Part shown: one piece after another, positions 40,849 to 48,884 of the stretch
Layout: every line of letters starts with the position of its first letter
Position numbering within the stretch: position 1 is the stretch's first letter
Assembly: GCA_034428935.1 (NCBI GenBank)
Contig: DAOUHB010000151.1
Location: forward strand, 32,174 to 96,173
Direction of reading: 5' to 3'
DNA length: 64,000 nucleotides
Origin: JAAYZQ01 sp034428935
GTDB taxonomy: Bacteria; Chloroflexota; Anaerolineae; JAAYZQ01
The notes under the pieces: generated by a model
Told to the model about the DNA's origin: nothing
Database searches by the model: none
What the model saw: only the letters and a program-made list of their open reading frames with translations
Made by a program: the position numbers and the translations under genes

Positions 40849-42520
40849 GGCAATCAGTGGCGAGACCCGCACCCTCAACGAGGGCCGGCTAAAGGCGTTT
40901 CGTGAGCTAATAGAGCAGGCCGAGAACCTGCCCCTTTCGGCCGACGACGTGATCCGCGACGCTGGCGCCGAGGTCGATGACCACGAGCCGCTGCCCGACA
41001 TGGACGTTGGCTACCTGGCCAGCCTCCTGGAGGAGCGCATCGACTTTCTGGAAGGGCGCGTCTACCTCCGGGATGTCGGTACCGTGCAACAAATCGGCAA
41101 CGGCGTCGCCACCCTGTCGGGCCTGCTCTGGGCGCGCAGCGACGAGCTGGTGACGTTTGCCACCGGCGTGCAGGGCATGGTCCTCAACCTCGACCATGAC
41201 CGTGTTGACGTCATCCTGTTGGGCAGCGAACAGGGCATCTCCGGTGGCGACCTGGTGACCACCACCGGCCGGCGGCTCCTCGTGCCCGTTGGACCCGAGC
41301 TGCTGGGTCGCGTCGTCAACCCCCTGGGCGAGCCCCTCGACGGCCTCGGGCCTATTCAAGCCGCGGCGCGGCACTTCTTGGAGCGCGACGCGCCCGGCAT
41401 CGTCCGGCGAACTCCGGTCCACGAACCAATGTACACCGGCCTCAAGGTGGTCGACGCCCTGCTGCCCCTGGGCCGTGGCCAGCGCGAGCTCATCGCAGGT
41501 GACCGCAAGACGGGCAAGACGGCGATTGCCGTTGACGCGATCTTGCGGCAGCGGGGCACCGACGTGCTTTGCGTCTATGTCAGCATCGGGCAAAAGCGCT
41601 CGTCGGCCCTGGCTGTGGTCGAGACGCTGCGCAACAGCGGCGCCCTGGAGCACACCATCGTCGTCGTGGCCAGCCCCGACGACCCACCGGCCCTACGCTA
41701 CCTGGCACCCTATGCCGCGTGCACCATGGCCGAGTACCTCATGTACGAGCACAGGCGCGACCTGCTCATTGTGTACGACGACCTGAGCAAGCACGCCGAT
41801 TCGTACCGCGAGATGAGCCTGCTGCTGCGCCGGCCGCCGGGCCGCGAAGCCTATCCCGGCGATATTTTCTACATCCACGCCCGCCTGCTGGAGCGGGCCG
41901 CCAAGCTAAACGAGGAGGCCGGCGGTGGCTCGCTCACAGCGCTGCCCATCATCGAGCTACAGCGGGGCAACGTTTCGGCCTATATCCCCACCAATCTTAT
42001 CTCGATCACCGACGGGCAGATCATCCTCGACACCGACCTGTTCAACCGCGAGATCAAGCCGGCCGTCGACGTCGGCCGCTCAGTCTCGCGCGTTGGCGGC
42101 ACTGCCCAGGTCAGGGCCATGCGCGACGTGGCGGAAAACCTCAGGCTGGAGCTGTCCCAGTTCGAAGAGGTCGCCCGCTTTGCCCGGTTCGGCACGGAGG
42201 TCGAAGAGGAGACGCAGCGCCAGATCGATCGCGGCCAGCGGCTGCAGGCTATTTTCACGCAGCCTGTGCACCAGCCACTGTCGCTGGCCCAGGAGGTCGT
42301 CATCCTCTTCGCCGCCAACGAGGGCTACATCGACGACATTGCCCCGGATCGACTGGACCTCTACCAGCGCGAGCTGCTCGGCCATTTTCACCGCGAGCTT
42401 CCCGCGCTCTTGCAGCAGATCGATCGCGAGGGCGAGCTGACGGACGAGATCCGCAACCGGCTGCACGAAGGCATTTCCGAGCTATCAGACTACTGGGCGG
42501 AAGGGGAGAATTCATCGTGA
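40841..42520 (+). CDS. atpA: N-ATPase alpha subunit
   Basis: This 559-residue subunit has an extended N-terminus of about 55 residues before the alpha barrel (VQQIGNGVATLSGLLWARSDELV), a Walker A GDRKTGKTAIAVD, the alpha-type VYVSIGQKRSSALAVV, and RRPPGREAYPGDIFYIHARLLERAAK with NVSAYIPTNLISITDGQI. It pairs with beta in the catalytic head. Its stop overlaps the start of the YaaQ-like gene. Confidence 0.95.
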   Translation: MAEAISGETRTLNEGRLKAFRELIEQAENLPLSADDVIRDAGAEVDDHEPLPDMDVGYLASLLEERIDFLEGRVYLRDVGTVQQIGNGVATLSGLLWARSDELVTFATGVQGMVLNLDHDRVDVILLGSEQGISGGDLVTTTGRRLLVPVGPELLGRVVNPLGEPLDGLGPIQAAARHFLERDAPGIVRRTPVHEPMYTGLKVVDALLPLGRGQRELIAGDRKTGKTAIAVDAILRQRGTDVLCVYVSIGQKRSSALAVVETLRNSGALEHTIVVVASPDDPPALRYLAPYAACTMAEYLMYEHRRDLLIVYDDLSKHADSYREMSLLLRRPPGREAYPGDIFYIHARLLERAAKLNEEAGGGSLTALPIIELQRGNVSAYIPTNLISITDGQIILDTDLFNREIKPAVDVGRSVSRVGGTAQVRAMRDVAENLRLELSQFEEVARFARFGTEVEEETQRQIDRGQRLQAIFTQPVHQPLSLAQEVVILFAANEGYIDDIAPDRLDLYQRELLGHFHRELPALLQQIDREGELTDEIRNRLHEGISELSDYWAEGENSS

Positions 42521-42840
42521 GAATGATCATGGCCGTCGTGCCCCACGAACAAGCCGAGACGGTGCTCAACAAGATCATCGAGGCCGGCTACACCGCCACC
42601 TTCATGGAGAGCCGGGGCGGCATGCTGCGCCAGTCGCAATTGACCCTGTTCGTTGCCGTCGAAGCTCAGAACCTGGATCAGATCCTGGAGATCATTCGCG
42701 AGAACAGCTCCCGGCAAGTGCCCGTAGCTAGCGAGGCAGAAGGCCAAGATCCTGAACAGCGGTCGATCCAGGCGCTGCTGGGCGGGGCCGCCATCTTTGT
42801 CTGGGATCTGAGCAGCATCGAGGTCAACCAGTTGCCATGA
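42517..42840 (+). CDS. YaaQ/DarA-like cyclic-di-AMP receptor family protein within the N-ATPase operon
   Basis: This 107-residue protein has the PII-like YaaQ fold: MIMAVVPHEQAETVLNKIIEAGY, then TATFMESRGGMLRQSQLTLFVAV, LDQILEIIRENSS, and GGAAIFVWDL near the end, which line up with the family blocks IVAVVQDQD, GGFLKSGNTT, LIKENG and GGATVFVL. Family members such as DarA bind c-di-AMP as trimers. The usual loop residues are partly changed (MLRQSQLT for FLKSGNTT). The GTG overlaps the atpA stop and its own stop overlaps the atpG start, so it is fully embedded in the operon. The likely role, an inference, is to make the ion pump respond to a nucleotide signal. Confidence 0.82.
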   Translation: MRMIMAVVPHEQAETVLNKIIEAGYTATFMESRGGMLRQSQLTLFVAVEAQNLDQILEIIRENSSRQVPVASEAEGQDPEQRSIQALLGGAAIFVWDLSSIEVNQLP

Positions 42841-43733
42841 GCCAGGACATCGAGCGCACCGCCGACCGCCTGGAGAACATCCGCAGCGTCCAACCCTTGC
42901 TGGGCGCCCTGCGCACCATCTCGATGGGCAGTTGGCAAAAGGCCCGCCGCCACAATACGAGCGTGGCCCAATATCGCTCGCGCCTGCAGGGCATCCTGCG
43001 CCTCCTCCTGCCGCGCCTGCCCTCGCGCCGCCGGCCGCCCGCACCACTGCACGAGCCGCGCGGGGCGGGCATCGTCGTCCTGGTCATGGGCAGCGAGCGC
43101 GGTCTCGTCGGCCAGTTCAACCGCGTAGTCGCGGGCCAGGCCGTGGCCCATGCTCGCCAGTGGGCCGACGCCGGCGTGCCCGTCGAGCTCTGGGCCCTCG
43201 GCGGCCGCGTCATCCGCATTTTGCGCCGGCAAGGTCGAGAGCCCGACCTCACTCGCTCGTTGTCCACGGCGGCCCTGCCCTCCTATCGCCTTGCCTTCGA
43301 TCTGACCCGCCGCCTGCTGACCCGCTTCGAGGCCGGCGAGCTCGATGGGGTGGATGTCGTGTACAACACCTATCGTGGCGTCGGCCAATACCGGCCTGCC
43401 GTGGGCCAGCTCATCCCCCCGGAAATCTCGCTGGGCGACGAGGACGCCGACCAGGAGACCTGGCCGCCCATCCTCGAGACCGATCCCATGGGCCTCTATA
43501 CCCGGCTGGCCGAGCAGTTGACTGCCATCAGCCTGTACGGCTGGCTCGTCGAATCGGCCACGGCCGAGCACGCCGCCCGCTATCAGCTCATGGAAGACGC
43601 CAGCCAGAACGCCGAGCGGCTCATCGACGAGCTGACCATGCAGGTGCAGATGGCCCGCCGCCAGGCGATTACCCAGGAAATGCAAGAACTCGTCGCCGGG
43701 GCCGGCATGCTCGCATCCCAAGGCCGGCGCTAG
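42837..43733 (+). CDS. atpG: N-ATPase gamma subunit
   Basis: This 298-residue protein has the gamma-subunit ends: DIERTADRLENIRSVQPLLGALRTISMGSWQKA and LYGWLVESATAEHAARYQLMEDASQNAERLIDELTMQVQMARRQAITQEMQELVAGA. The middle carries VVLVMGSERGLVGQFN. It is the rotor shaft. It ends the operon and converges with the minus-strand MTHFR_C gene, overlapping by 4 bases. Confidence 0.93.
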   Translation: MSQDIERTADRLENIRSVQPLLGALRTISMGSWQKARRHNTSVAQYRSRLQGILRLLLPRLPSRRRPPAPLHEPRGAGIVVLVMGSERGLVGQFNRVVAGQAVAHARQWADAGVPVELWALGGRVIRILRRQGREPDLTRSLSTAALPSYRLAFDLTRRLLTRFEAGELDGVDVVYNTYRGVGQYRPAVGQLIPPEISLGDEDADQETWPPILETDPMGLYTRLAEQLTAISLYGWLVESATAEHAARYQLMEDASQNAERLIDELTMQVQMARRQAITQEMQELVAGAGMLASQGRR

Positions 43734-44260
43734 CTCCTGCGCGATCGGCTTGGAGTTCCCGGGTGGGCTTTGTCCTCAGCCCCAGGCGGCAGGTCCGCCC
43801 CCGTCAGCATGTTGATCCACGCCGACGTCCCCTCCAACCGCCAGTCCACCGCCGGCTGCACCAGGTGGATGCCGTCGCCATAGATTCGCATTTTGCGCGA
43901 TCGCTCCCAGGCATCGGTCCAGACGCAACGGCGATCGGGATAGACTTCGCAGTAGCCGCCGGGGCGGACGCCGCCGCAGGGGCCGTTGCGGAGCTGCTTG
44001 GGGCAGGTCATGGGGCAGGTCATGCCCGTCAGGCGCAGGGTGCATTGGCCGCAGGAGCGGCAGTCAAAGACGAGCTCCTTCATGATGCGTTCCGCGGGAA
44101 AGAGCAGGCGGCCGGCCCGCTCGTAGCCCAGGCGGGCCAGGAGCGGGTCGGCCAGGCGAATGGTGTGCTCTCCGAAGCGGTAGAGCCACTCCAGGGGGCG
44201 GGGGTGATCCTGTATCCAGCGGCGCAGAGCCGACTTGCCTTGCTTCGTCTGGGCGCTCAC
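43730..44260 (-). CDS. methylenetetrahydrofolate reductase C-terminal-domain protein
   Basis: This 176-residue protein contains CRSCGQCTLRLTGMTCPMTCPK, then LRNGPCGGVRPGGYCEVYPDRRCVW and WERSRKMRIYGDG, the zinc- or cluster-binding Cys block of the MTHFR_C (PF12225-type) domain that partners MetF-like proteins in acetogens and anaerobes. No metF is adjacent. Its GTG start overlaps the preceding gene's stop, so it belongs to the minus-strand cluster with the cd1-type protein. Two truncated copies lie at 36129-36400 and 35137-35245. Confidence 0.85.
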   Translation of the reverse strand: MSAQTKQGKSALRRWIQDHPRPLEWLYRFGEHTIRLADPLLARLGYERAGRLLFPAERIMKELVFDCRSCGQCTLRLTGMTCPMTCPKQLRNGPCGGVRPGGYCEVYPDRRCVWTDAWERSRKMRIYGDGIHLVQPAVDWRLEGTSAWINMLTGADLPPGAEDKAHPGTPSRSRRS

Positions 44261-44604
44261 CTGCTCTTATCTCCCTTTGCGGAAGCTGGCCGCAGCCCGC
44301 GCACGGGCTCCTTGCGGAGTCCGTCGGCCAGGTGCAGCGCGGTCAGGATCGGATGGCGTAATAACATGCGCGGGCCGGCATAGCGCATCACGGCGCGGAT
44401 CTGCTCGCGCATGTGGGGTTTGTAACAGTGCACCGGGCAGCGGGCGCAGGTCGTCTTGCCCTCCTGGAATGGGCACTTTTTCAGGCGCTGCCGCGCATAG
44501 TCGCGCAGCCCGGCGCAGCTCGAGCACAGGCCGGCCGCGCTGCCGTGTACCTCCCGGCAATACAGCTCGATCATGGCGTCGACGGTGCGCGCTTCCCGCG
44601 CCAT
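44257..44604 (-). CDS. nitrous oxide-stimulated promoter family protein
   Basis: About 115 residues with many Cys: MIELYCREVHGSAAGLCSSCAGLRDYARQRLKKCPF, then TCARCPVHCYKPHMREQIRAVMRYAGPRMLLRHPI. These blocks define the nitrous-oxide-stimulated promoter (NosP-type, DUF3381-unrelated) family of small Cys-rich proteins of unknown activity. ATG at 44604 (MAREARTVDAM) is taken; a TTG at 44634 with GGAG upstream, overlapping the preceding stop, is an alternative. It sits directly after the cd1-type gene, consistent with nitrogen-oxide metabolism. Confidence 0.83.
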   Translation of the reverse strand: MAREARTVDAMIELYCREVHGSAAGLCSSCAGLRDYARQRLKKCPFQEGKTTCARCPVHCYKPHMREQIRAVMRYAGPRMLLRHPILTALHLADGLRKEPVRGLRPASAKGDKSR

Positions 44605-44623
44605 CCGCCCGCCACTGTTTACT

Positions 44624-46462
44624 CTAGTGTCCAAGGGTCTCGCTCCTTCGCGATGTGTTAAAGATGCCCGTCGGCGTCTCGACGCCGCCCACCTCGGCCA
44701 CCTTCTCAAAGGTCTCGGCGTCGTAGACTCTCACCACGTTGCCCTGCCAGTCGGCCACGTAGACATAACGGCCGTCATGGGTAAACTCCGGATGCAAGGG
44801 CTGGACGCCTTCCTCGATGACCTTGACCACGTCAAAGGTCGAGCCGTCCAGGACATAGATGCGGTTGGCCGGATCGGCGAACATGGTGTCGGCCCACACG
44901 GTGGGGCTCTCGTGGTGCGAGCGGATGAACAGCCCCGGCCCGGAGGTCTCGACCTCGGCGGCGATGCTGTTGTCGGCCAGGTCCCAGATGGTGATCTTGC
45001 CCTCGCCGGCGTGCACAGTGGCGGCATAGGTCGTGCCGTTCGCCTCCCAGACGGCACCGGAGCCGGGATGGGGCGTGTCGCCGGTGGCGATCTGGGTCAC
45101 CAGCTCCCAGTTGGCCACGTCGACGACGGCCATCCAGTTGTCCTGCTGCGAGGCGATGTAAAAGAAGCGGTTGTCGGCGCTGAGAAAGCCGTCGTGGAGA
45201 ATGTTGCCCACGCCCTCCAGCTTATCGATGGGAAAGTCGGGCTGCGAATAGTCGATGCGCCACATCTGCCCGGCCTCCTTGAGGGCCAGGACAAAGTAGG
45301 GGCCGACCTTTTCGGGCGACACGTCGGAGGTGATGGCCACCCGCGAGGGGACCATCTCGCCCTGGGGGTTTGTCCCCTCGGTGACGATGACCTTCAACGG
45401 CTCCAGGGTCCTGGCGTCGACAATGACCGCCGAGTTGGGAATATAGTTGCCGACGATGGCATACTTGCCGTCGTCCGAGATTGCCAGGCCGCGGGAGTCG
45501 AGCCCGACCCGCACCTTGGCAACCGTCTGGAGGGTATAGAGATCGATCTTGAACAGCCAGCCGTCCCGCCCGACGTTGTAGGCCCAGCGGTCAGACGTGG
45601 GGTCAAAGGCATAGCCGTGGGCCCGGTAGCTCGCCTCGATGTGGCCCAGCAAGCGATGGGTGTCGCCGTCAAAGATGGCGATGGAGCGCGCCTCCCGTTC
45701 GGTGACCAGCATCAGGTTGTCCACGTTGCCGTCGTGGGTGGGCTCGGCCGGCAGGGTTGCCTCGTCGACCAGCACCTCGCGACTGGCTGCCACCTGGTCT
45801 ATCTCCCACTGGACGGCCTCAGACGACGGCTCGCTGCGGATGTAGCCGACCATGGCCCACACCTCTTGCTCCGACATGCCCGCCGGTCCCCAGGCAGGCA
45901 TGACCGTGCCCGGACGGCCATTCATGATGGCGTCGAAATAGACCTCGTCGCCGGCATCCAGCCGGCCGGGGATGAGGGCCGGGCCGGTGGCGCCTTCGCG
46001 GTTGGGCCCGTGGCAGCCACTGCAGCTATCCTGGAAAACGTCTTCCACCGCTTTGCCGTCGAACAGGGCCGGGCTCACCGCGCCGCCGGGCATGACGACG
46101 ACGACCCCCTCCATGTTGGGGTGTATGCTGCACCGATAGCGAAAGGTGCCGGGCTCGTCGAACTGCCGCTGAAAGCGCGCGCCCGCGGCCAGCTCGCCCG
46201 ACTCGAACCAGCCCTCGTCGCTGGTCAGGTTGTGGGTCACGCCGTCGTCGTTTTGCCAGGTAACCGTGGCGCCGGTGGCCACGACCAGGGTGTGTGGCTG
46301 AAACGAGCCGCCGGCCATGGTCACCGTCGCTTCGGTGACGGCTGCGACGCCAAGGGTCGTCGGCTCCGGTTCGGCCTGGGGCGTGGCTGCCGGCTCGGCC
46401 GGTCCGCAGGCGGCCAGCAGCAGGGCCAGGACAACGATGAGAATGGGTGTCAGCTTTGCCAT
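44624..46462 (-). CDS. nirS: cupredoxin-cytochrome c-cytochrome d1 fusion lipoprotein (NirS-like)
   Basis: This 612-residue lipoprotein (lipobox LLLAAC, Cys19) has three domains. About 40-130 is a plastocyanin-like cupredoxin with copper ligands in GVTHNL and YRCSIHPNMEG. About 135-215 is a class I cytochrome c with heme site CSGCHG and axial Met in VMPAWG. About 225-612 is a cytochrome d1 propeller with EAGQMWRIDY, NILHDGFLS and TPHPGSGAVW, which align with the distal His regions of cd1 nitrite reductase, and HPEFTHDGRYVYVADW. NirS reduces nitrite to nitric oxide. NirS normally lacks the cupredoxin, so the fusion may carry its own electron donor. GGAGGAG precedes the ATG. NirN or another d1 protein is the main alternative. 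Confidence 0.82.
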   Translation of the reverse strand: MAKLTPILIVVLALLLAACGPAEPAATPQAEPEPTTLGVAAVTEATVTMAGGSFQPHTLVVATGATVTWQNDDGVTHNLTSDEGWFESGELAAGARFQRQFDEPGTFRYRCSIHPNMEGVVVVMPGGAVSPALFDGKAVEDVFQDSCSGCHGPNREGATGPALIPGRLDAGDEVYFDAIMNGRPGTVMPAWGPAGMSEQEVWAMVGYIRSEPSSEAVQWEIDQVAASREVLVDEATLPAEPTHDGNVDNLMLVTEREARSIAIFDGDTHRLLGHIEASYRAHGYAFDPTSDRWAYNVGRDGWLFKIDLYTLQTVAKVRVGLDSRGLAISDDGKYAIVGNYIPNSAVIVDARTLEPLKVIVTEGTNPQGEMVPSRVAITSDVSPEKVGPYFVLALKEAGQMWRIDYSQPDFPIDKLEGVGNILHDGFLSADNRFFYIASQQDNWMAVVDVANWELVTQIATGDTPHPGSGAVWEANGTTYAATVHAGEGKITIWDLADNSIAAEVETSGPGLFIRSHHESPTVWADTMFADPANRIYVLDGSTFDVVKVIEEGVQPLHPEFTHDGRYVYVADWQGNVVRVYDAETFEKVAEVGGVETPTGIFNTSRRSETLGH

Positions 46463-46490
46463 CGGGCTCCTCCAGCAGGAAAGGTTGGGC

Positions 46491-46727
46491 CTAGGCCGGC
46501 TTCTGGCCGGCCGCGGCGGTGTTGAGGGCGCTGAGCAATGGCTCCAGGGCCACGGCGTGCTCTCGGGCGCTGTCGGCGATGGTGTGAAAGGGCGAGATGT
46601 CGCAGCCCACGCATTGCAAGCCATGCCGGACAAAGACGAGCACCGTCTCGGGGTAGTGGACCACCACCTCCTGGACGAGGCTCTCGGCCGAGATTGGCTT
46701 CTCTACTTCTAGCATGTCCGTCACCAT
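46491..46727 (-). CDS. DUF1858 family protein
   Basis: About 78 residues with the DUF1858 pattern EVVVHYPETVLVFVRHGLQCVGCDISPFHTIADSAREHAV, including the CxxC-type redox pair CVGC. Relatives accompany hybrid-cluster and nitrogen-oxide enzymes. ATG at 46727 with GGAG upstream is taken; TTG at 46736 or GTG at 46724 are alternatives. It lies 28 bases before the cd1-type gene and is probably the first gene of that transcript. Confidence 0.8.
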   Translation of the reverse strand: MVTDMLEVEKPISAESLVQEVVVHYPETVLVFVRHGLQCVGCDISPFHTIADSAREHAVALEPLLSALNTAAAGQKPA

Positions 46728-46835
46728 TTTCTCCAATCGCCGCCCAGGGACCAGGGGTGGTCGTCTACGAGGGCAGCCGTTTCTCCAATACCACCTGGAG
46801 TGCTCCTATTCTAGCCCAGATGTCCTCCGGCTGCC

Positions 46836-46849
46836 ATGATCTTGATCAT
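46836..46849. promoter_or_regulatory. FNR/CRP-type palindrome
   Basis: ATGATCTTGATCAT reads TGAT-N4-ATCA with matched flanks, close to the FNR/DNR consensus TTGAT-N4-ATCAA. It lies between the minus-strand cd1 cluster and the plus-strand SLC13 gene, about 110 bases before the first cluster gene. Confidence 0.5.
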
Positions 46850-46917
46850 ACAATCTGGCGGGCCCGGGCAAGATTTCGCGGCGCGGCATTTGACAAGAGG
46901 CAGACCCTGAGGGTACA

Positions 46918-48738
46918 ATGAGCCTACAAATGAACTTCCAGGCCATCTTGACTCTCGGCATCCTCATAGCCACGCTGGCCGTGTTGGCCAGCCGGCGCCT
47001 TCGCCCCGATCTGACGGCCGTGTGCGCGACGCTGGCCCTGGTGCTGACGGGCGTGCTGGAGCCCGGCGAAGCCTTTAGCGCCTTTGGCGAGCCGGTCATC
47101 GTCATCGTGGCCTGCGTCTATATCCTCGGGACTGCCCTGTACGAAACCGGCGTGGCAACGCTCATCTCCGAGAGGCTGATGAGGTACAGCCACCGGGGCA
47201 CAGGCTTTCTCCTCCTGGTCCTGATGCTCACCGCCGGGCTGTTGAGCGCCGTCTTGAGCAGCCTGCTCGTGATCGTGATCCTCATGCCGGCCGTGCAGCG
47301 CCTGTGTCGCAAGACCAAGATGGCACCGGCCCAGTTCCTGCTGCCCGTGGTCATCGGCGCGTCCATGGGCAACCTGCTGACCCTCATCGGCACGGTTTCC
47401 AACCTGGTGGTGGACGAGCTGCTGGCGACCGCGGGCCAGGTCTCCCTCAGCTTCTTGAGCCTCGCGCCCGTGGGCCTGGCCTCCCTCGCGCTGGCCATCG
47501 CATGGTACGTGCTTGTGGGCCACCGGTTGCTCCCCCGAGCCGTCACAACCGAGCCGGAACAGCCTTCCTTGGAAGAGGTTGCCGAGGACTATCAGCTAAA
47601 AGAAGAGCTCTATCGCCTGCGGGTGCGAACCGATTCGGATCTCGTTGGCCTGCGGTTGGGACAGACGGACCTGAGCAGCAGGTATGGGCTGAACGTGCTC
47701 GCCATCCAGGTGGGCGGCAAGCCCCTGCGCGTGCCCGATCCGGTGCGACCCCTGGAGCACGACGACGTGCTCATCGTGGAGGGCAAGCCGGGCACTGCCT
47801 ACCAGGCGGCGACCATCCACGAGCTGGAGCCAAAGGGGCGCGTCGAGCTGGAAGAGCTGAGCGGGCTGGAGGCTGCCCGCCTGGCCCTGGCCGAGCTAAT
47901 GGTCCCCATCCGCTCTCAGCTCTCCGACAAGTCGTTGGCCGAGGTCCGATTTCGAGACCGCTATGGCCTGAACATCCTGGCGGTGCGCCGCCGCGGCCGG
48001 ATCATCCGCCAGAACCTGCGCCAGGTGATCCTCAGGACGGGCGACACATTGCTGGTGCAGGGCCCGGCCGAGCGACTGAAGCGCGTGGGCTATGATCTGA
48101 ACCTGGTGCTGGTCAACCAGTTGGGCCCCCAGCCGGGGGACCGGGTGACGGCCAAGGCCAGGCTGACCGTCGGCATCCTGCTGGCCATGATCGTGGCCGT
48201 CGTCGCCGGGATCTTGCCCCTGGCGACGGCCAGCCTGGCGGCTGCCATCGCCCTTATCCTGACGGGCAGCGTCCGCGTCGAGCGCGCCTATCGCAGCATC
48301 GACGGCAGCATCCTCATCCTCGTCGGCGCCATGCTGCCCATGGCCATGGCCCTGGAAAAGACGGGGGCGGCGGCAGCGATTGCGGGGCGACTGGCAGCGT
48401 TGAGCGGCATCGTCGGCCCCCTCGGGACGCTGGGACTCCTGTTCCTGTTTGCGGCGCTCGTCACCCAGATCGTCTCCAACTCGGCGGCGGCTGCCCTGGT
48501 GACACCCCTGGCCATCAGCCTGGCCAACGCACAGGGGCTCCCACCCCAGCCGTTCGCCATTGCCATGGCCGTGGCCGTCACCACGTCCTATCTCACGCCC
48601 TTGACCAACACCGACAACCTGTTGGTGCGAGAGGCGGGCACCTACACCATGCGGCACTATGTCATTAACGGCCTGCCGCTGTTCGTCATCCAGCTCGCCT
48701 TTGTCCTGGTCTTGAGCTGGTTTTCTGGCGTGCGTTGA
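46918..48738 (+). CDS. SLC13-family permease with two RCK-C (TrkA-C) domains
   Basis: This 606-residue transporter has membrane helices in residues 1-210, two cytosolic TrkA-C/RCK-C domains (about 225-400: LRVRTDSDLVGLRLGQTDLSSRYGLNVLAIQVGG; MVPIRSQLSDKSLAEVRFRDRYGLNILAVRR) and more helices in 420-606 (SNSAAAALVTPLAISLA, YLTPLTNTDNLLV). The SNL- and SNS-type hairpin motifs (GTVSNLVVDE, VSNSAAAAL) fit the SLC13/DASS ion-transporter fold. Sulfate, dicarboxylate or other anions are possible; the RCK-C domains suggest nucleotide or ligand gating. Confidence 0.9.
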   Translation: MSLQMNFQAILTLGILIATLAVLASRRLRPDLTAVCATLALVLTGVLEPGEAFSAFGEPVIVIVACVYILGTALYETGVATLISERLMRYSHRGTGFLLLVLMLTAGLLSAVLSSLLVIVILMPAVQRLCRKTKMAPAQFLLPVVIGASMGNLLTLIGTVSNLVVDELLATAGQVSLSFLSLAPVGLASLALAIAWYVLVGHRLLPRAVTTEPEQPSLEEVAEDYQLKEELYRLRVRTDSDLVGLRLGQTDLSSRYGLNVLAIQVGGKPLRVPDPVRPLEHDDVLIVEGKPGTAYQAATIHELEPKGRVELEELSGLEAARLALAELMVPIRSQLSDKSLAEVRFRDRYGLNILAVRRRGRIIRQNLRQVILRTGDTLLVQGPAERLKRVGYDLNLVLVNQLGPQPGDRVTAKARLTVGILLAMIVAVVAGILPLATASLAAAIALILTGSVRVERAYRSIDGSILILVGAMLPMAMALEKTGAAAAIAGRLAALSGIVGPLGTLGLLFLFAALVTQIVSNSAAAALVTPLAISLANAQGLPPQPFAIAMAVAVTTSYLTPLTNTDNLLVREAGTYTMRHYVINGLPLFVIQLAFVLVLSWFSGVR

Positions 48739-48884
48739 GTCTCGGCTGCGTCAGCCCCGGGCGCCGTCGCCTCCCGGCCAGGAAGAGCCACGACCCTCTC
48801 GCGACAACCGGATAGACCGCCCTGCGTTGGCGGGCGGCACGCTTTGGCGTGGTTGTCGTGTGCCATGCGAGAAAGGTTTAACCC

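Noticed and set aside
44573..46525. 650-codon plus-strand open frame opposite the cd1-type gene
   Set aside because: It is a high-GC antisense shadow. The minus strand has three consecutive recognisable domains with heme and copper ligands; the plus frame has no domain or ribosome-binding site.
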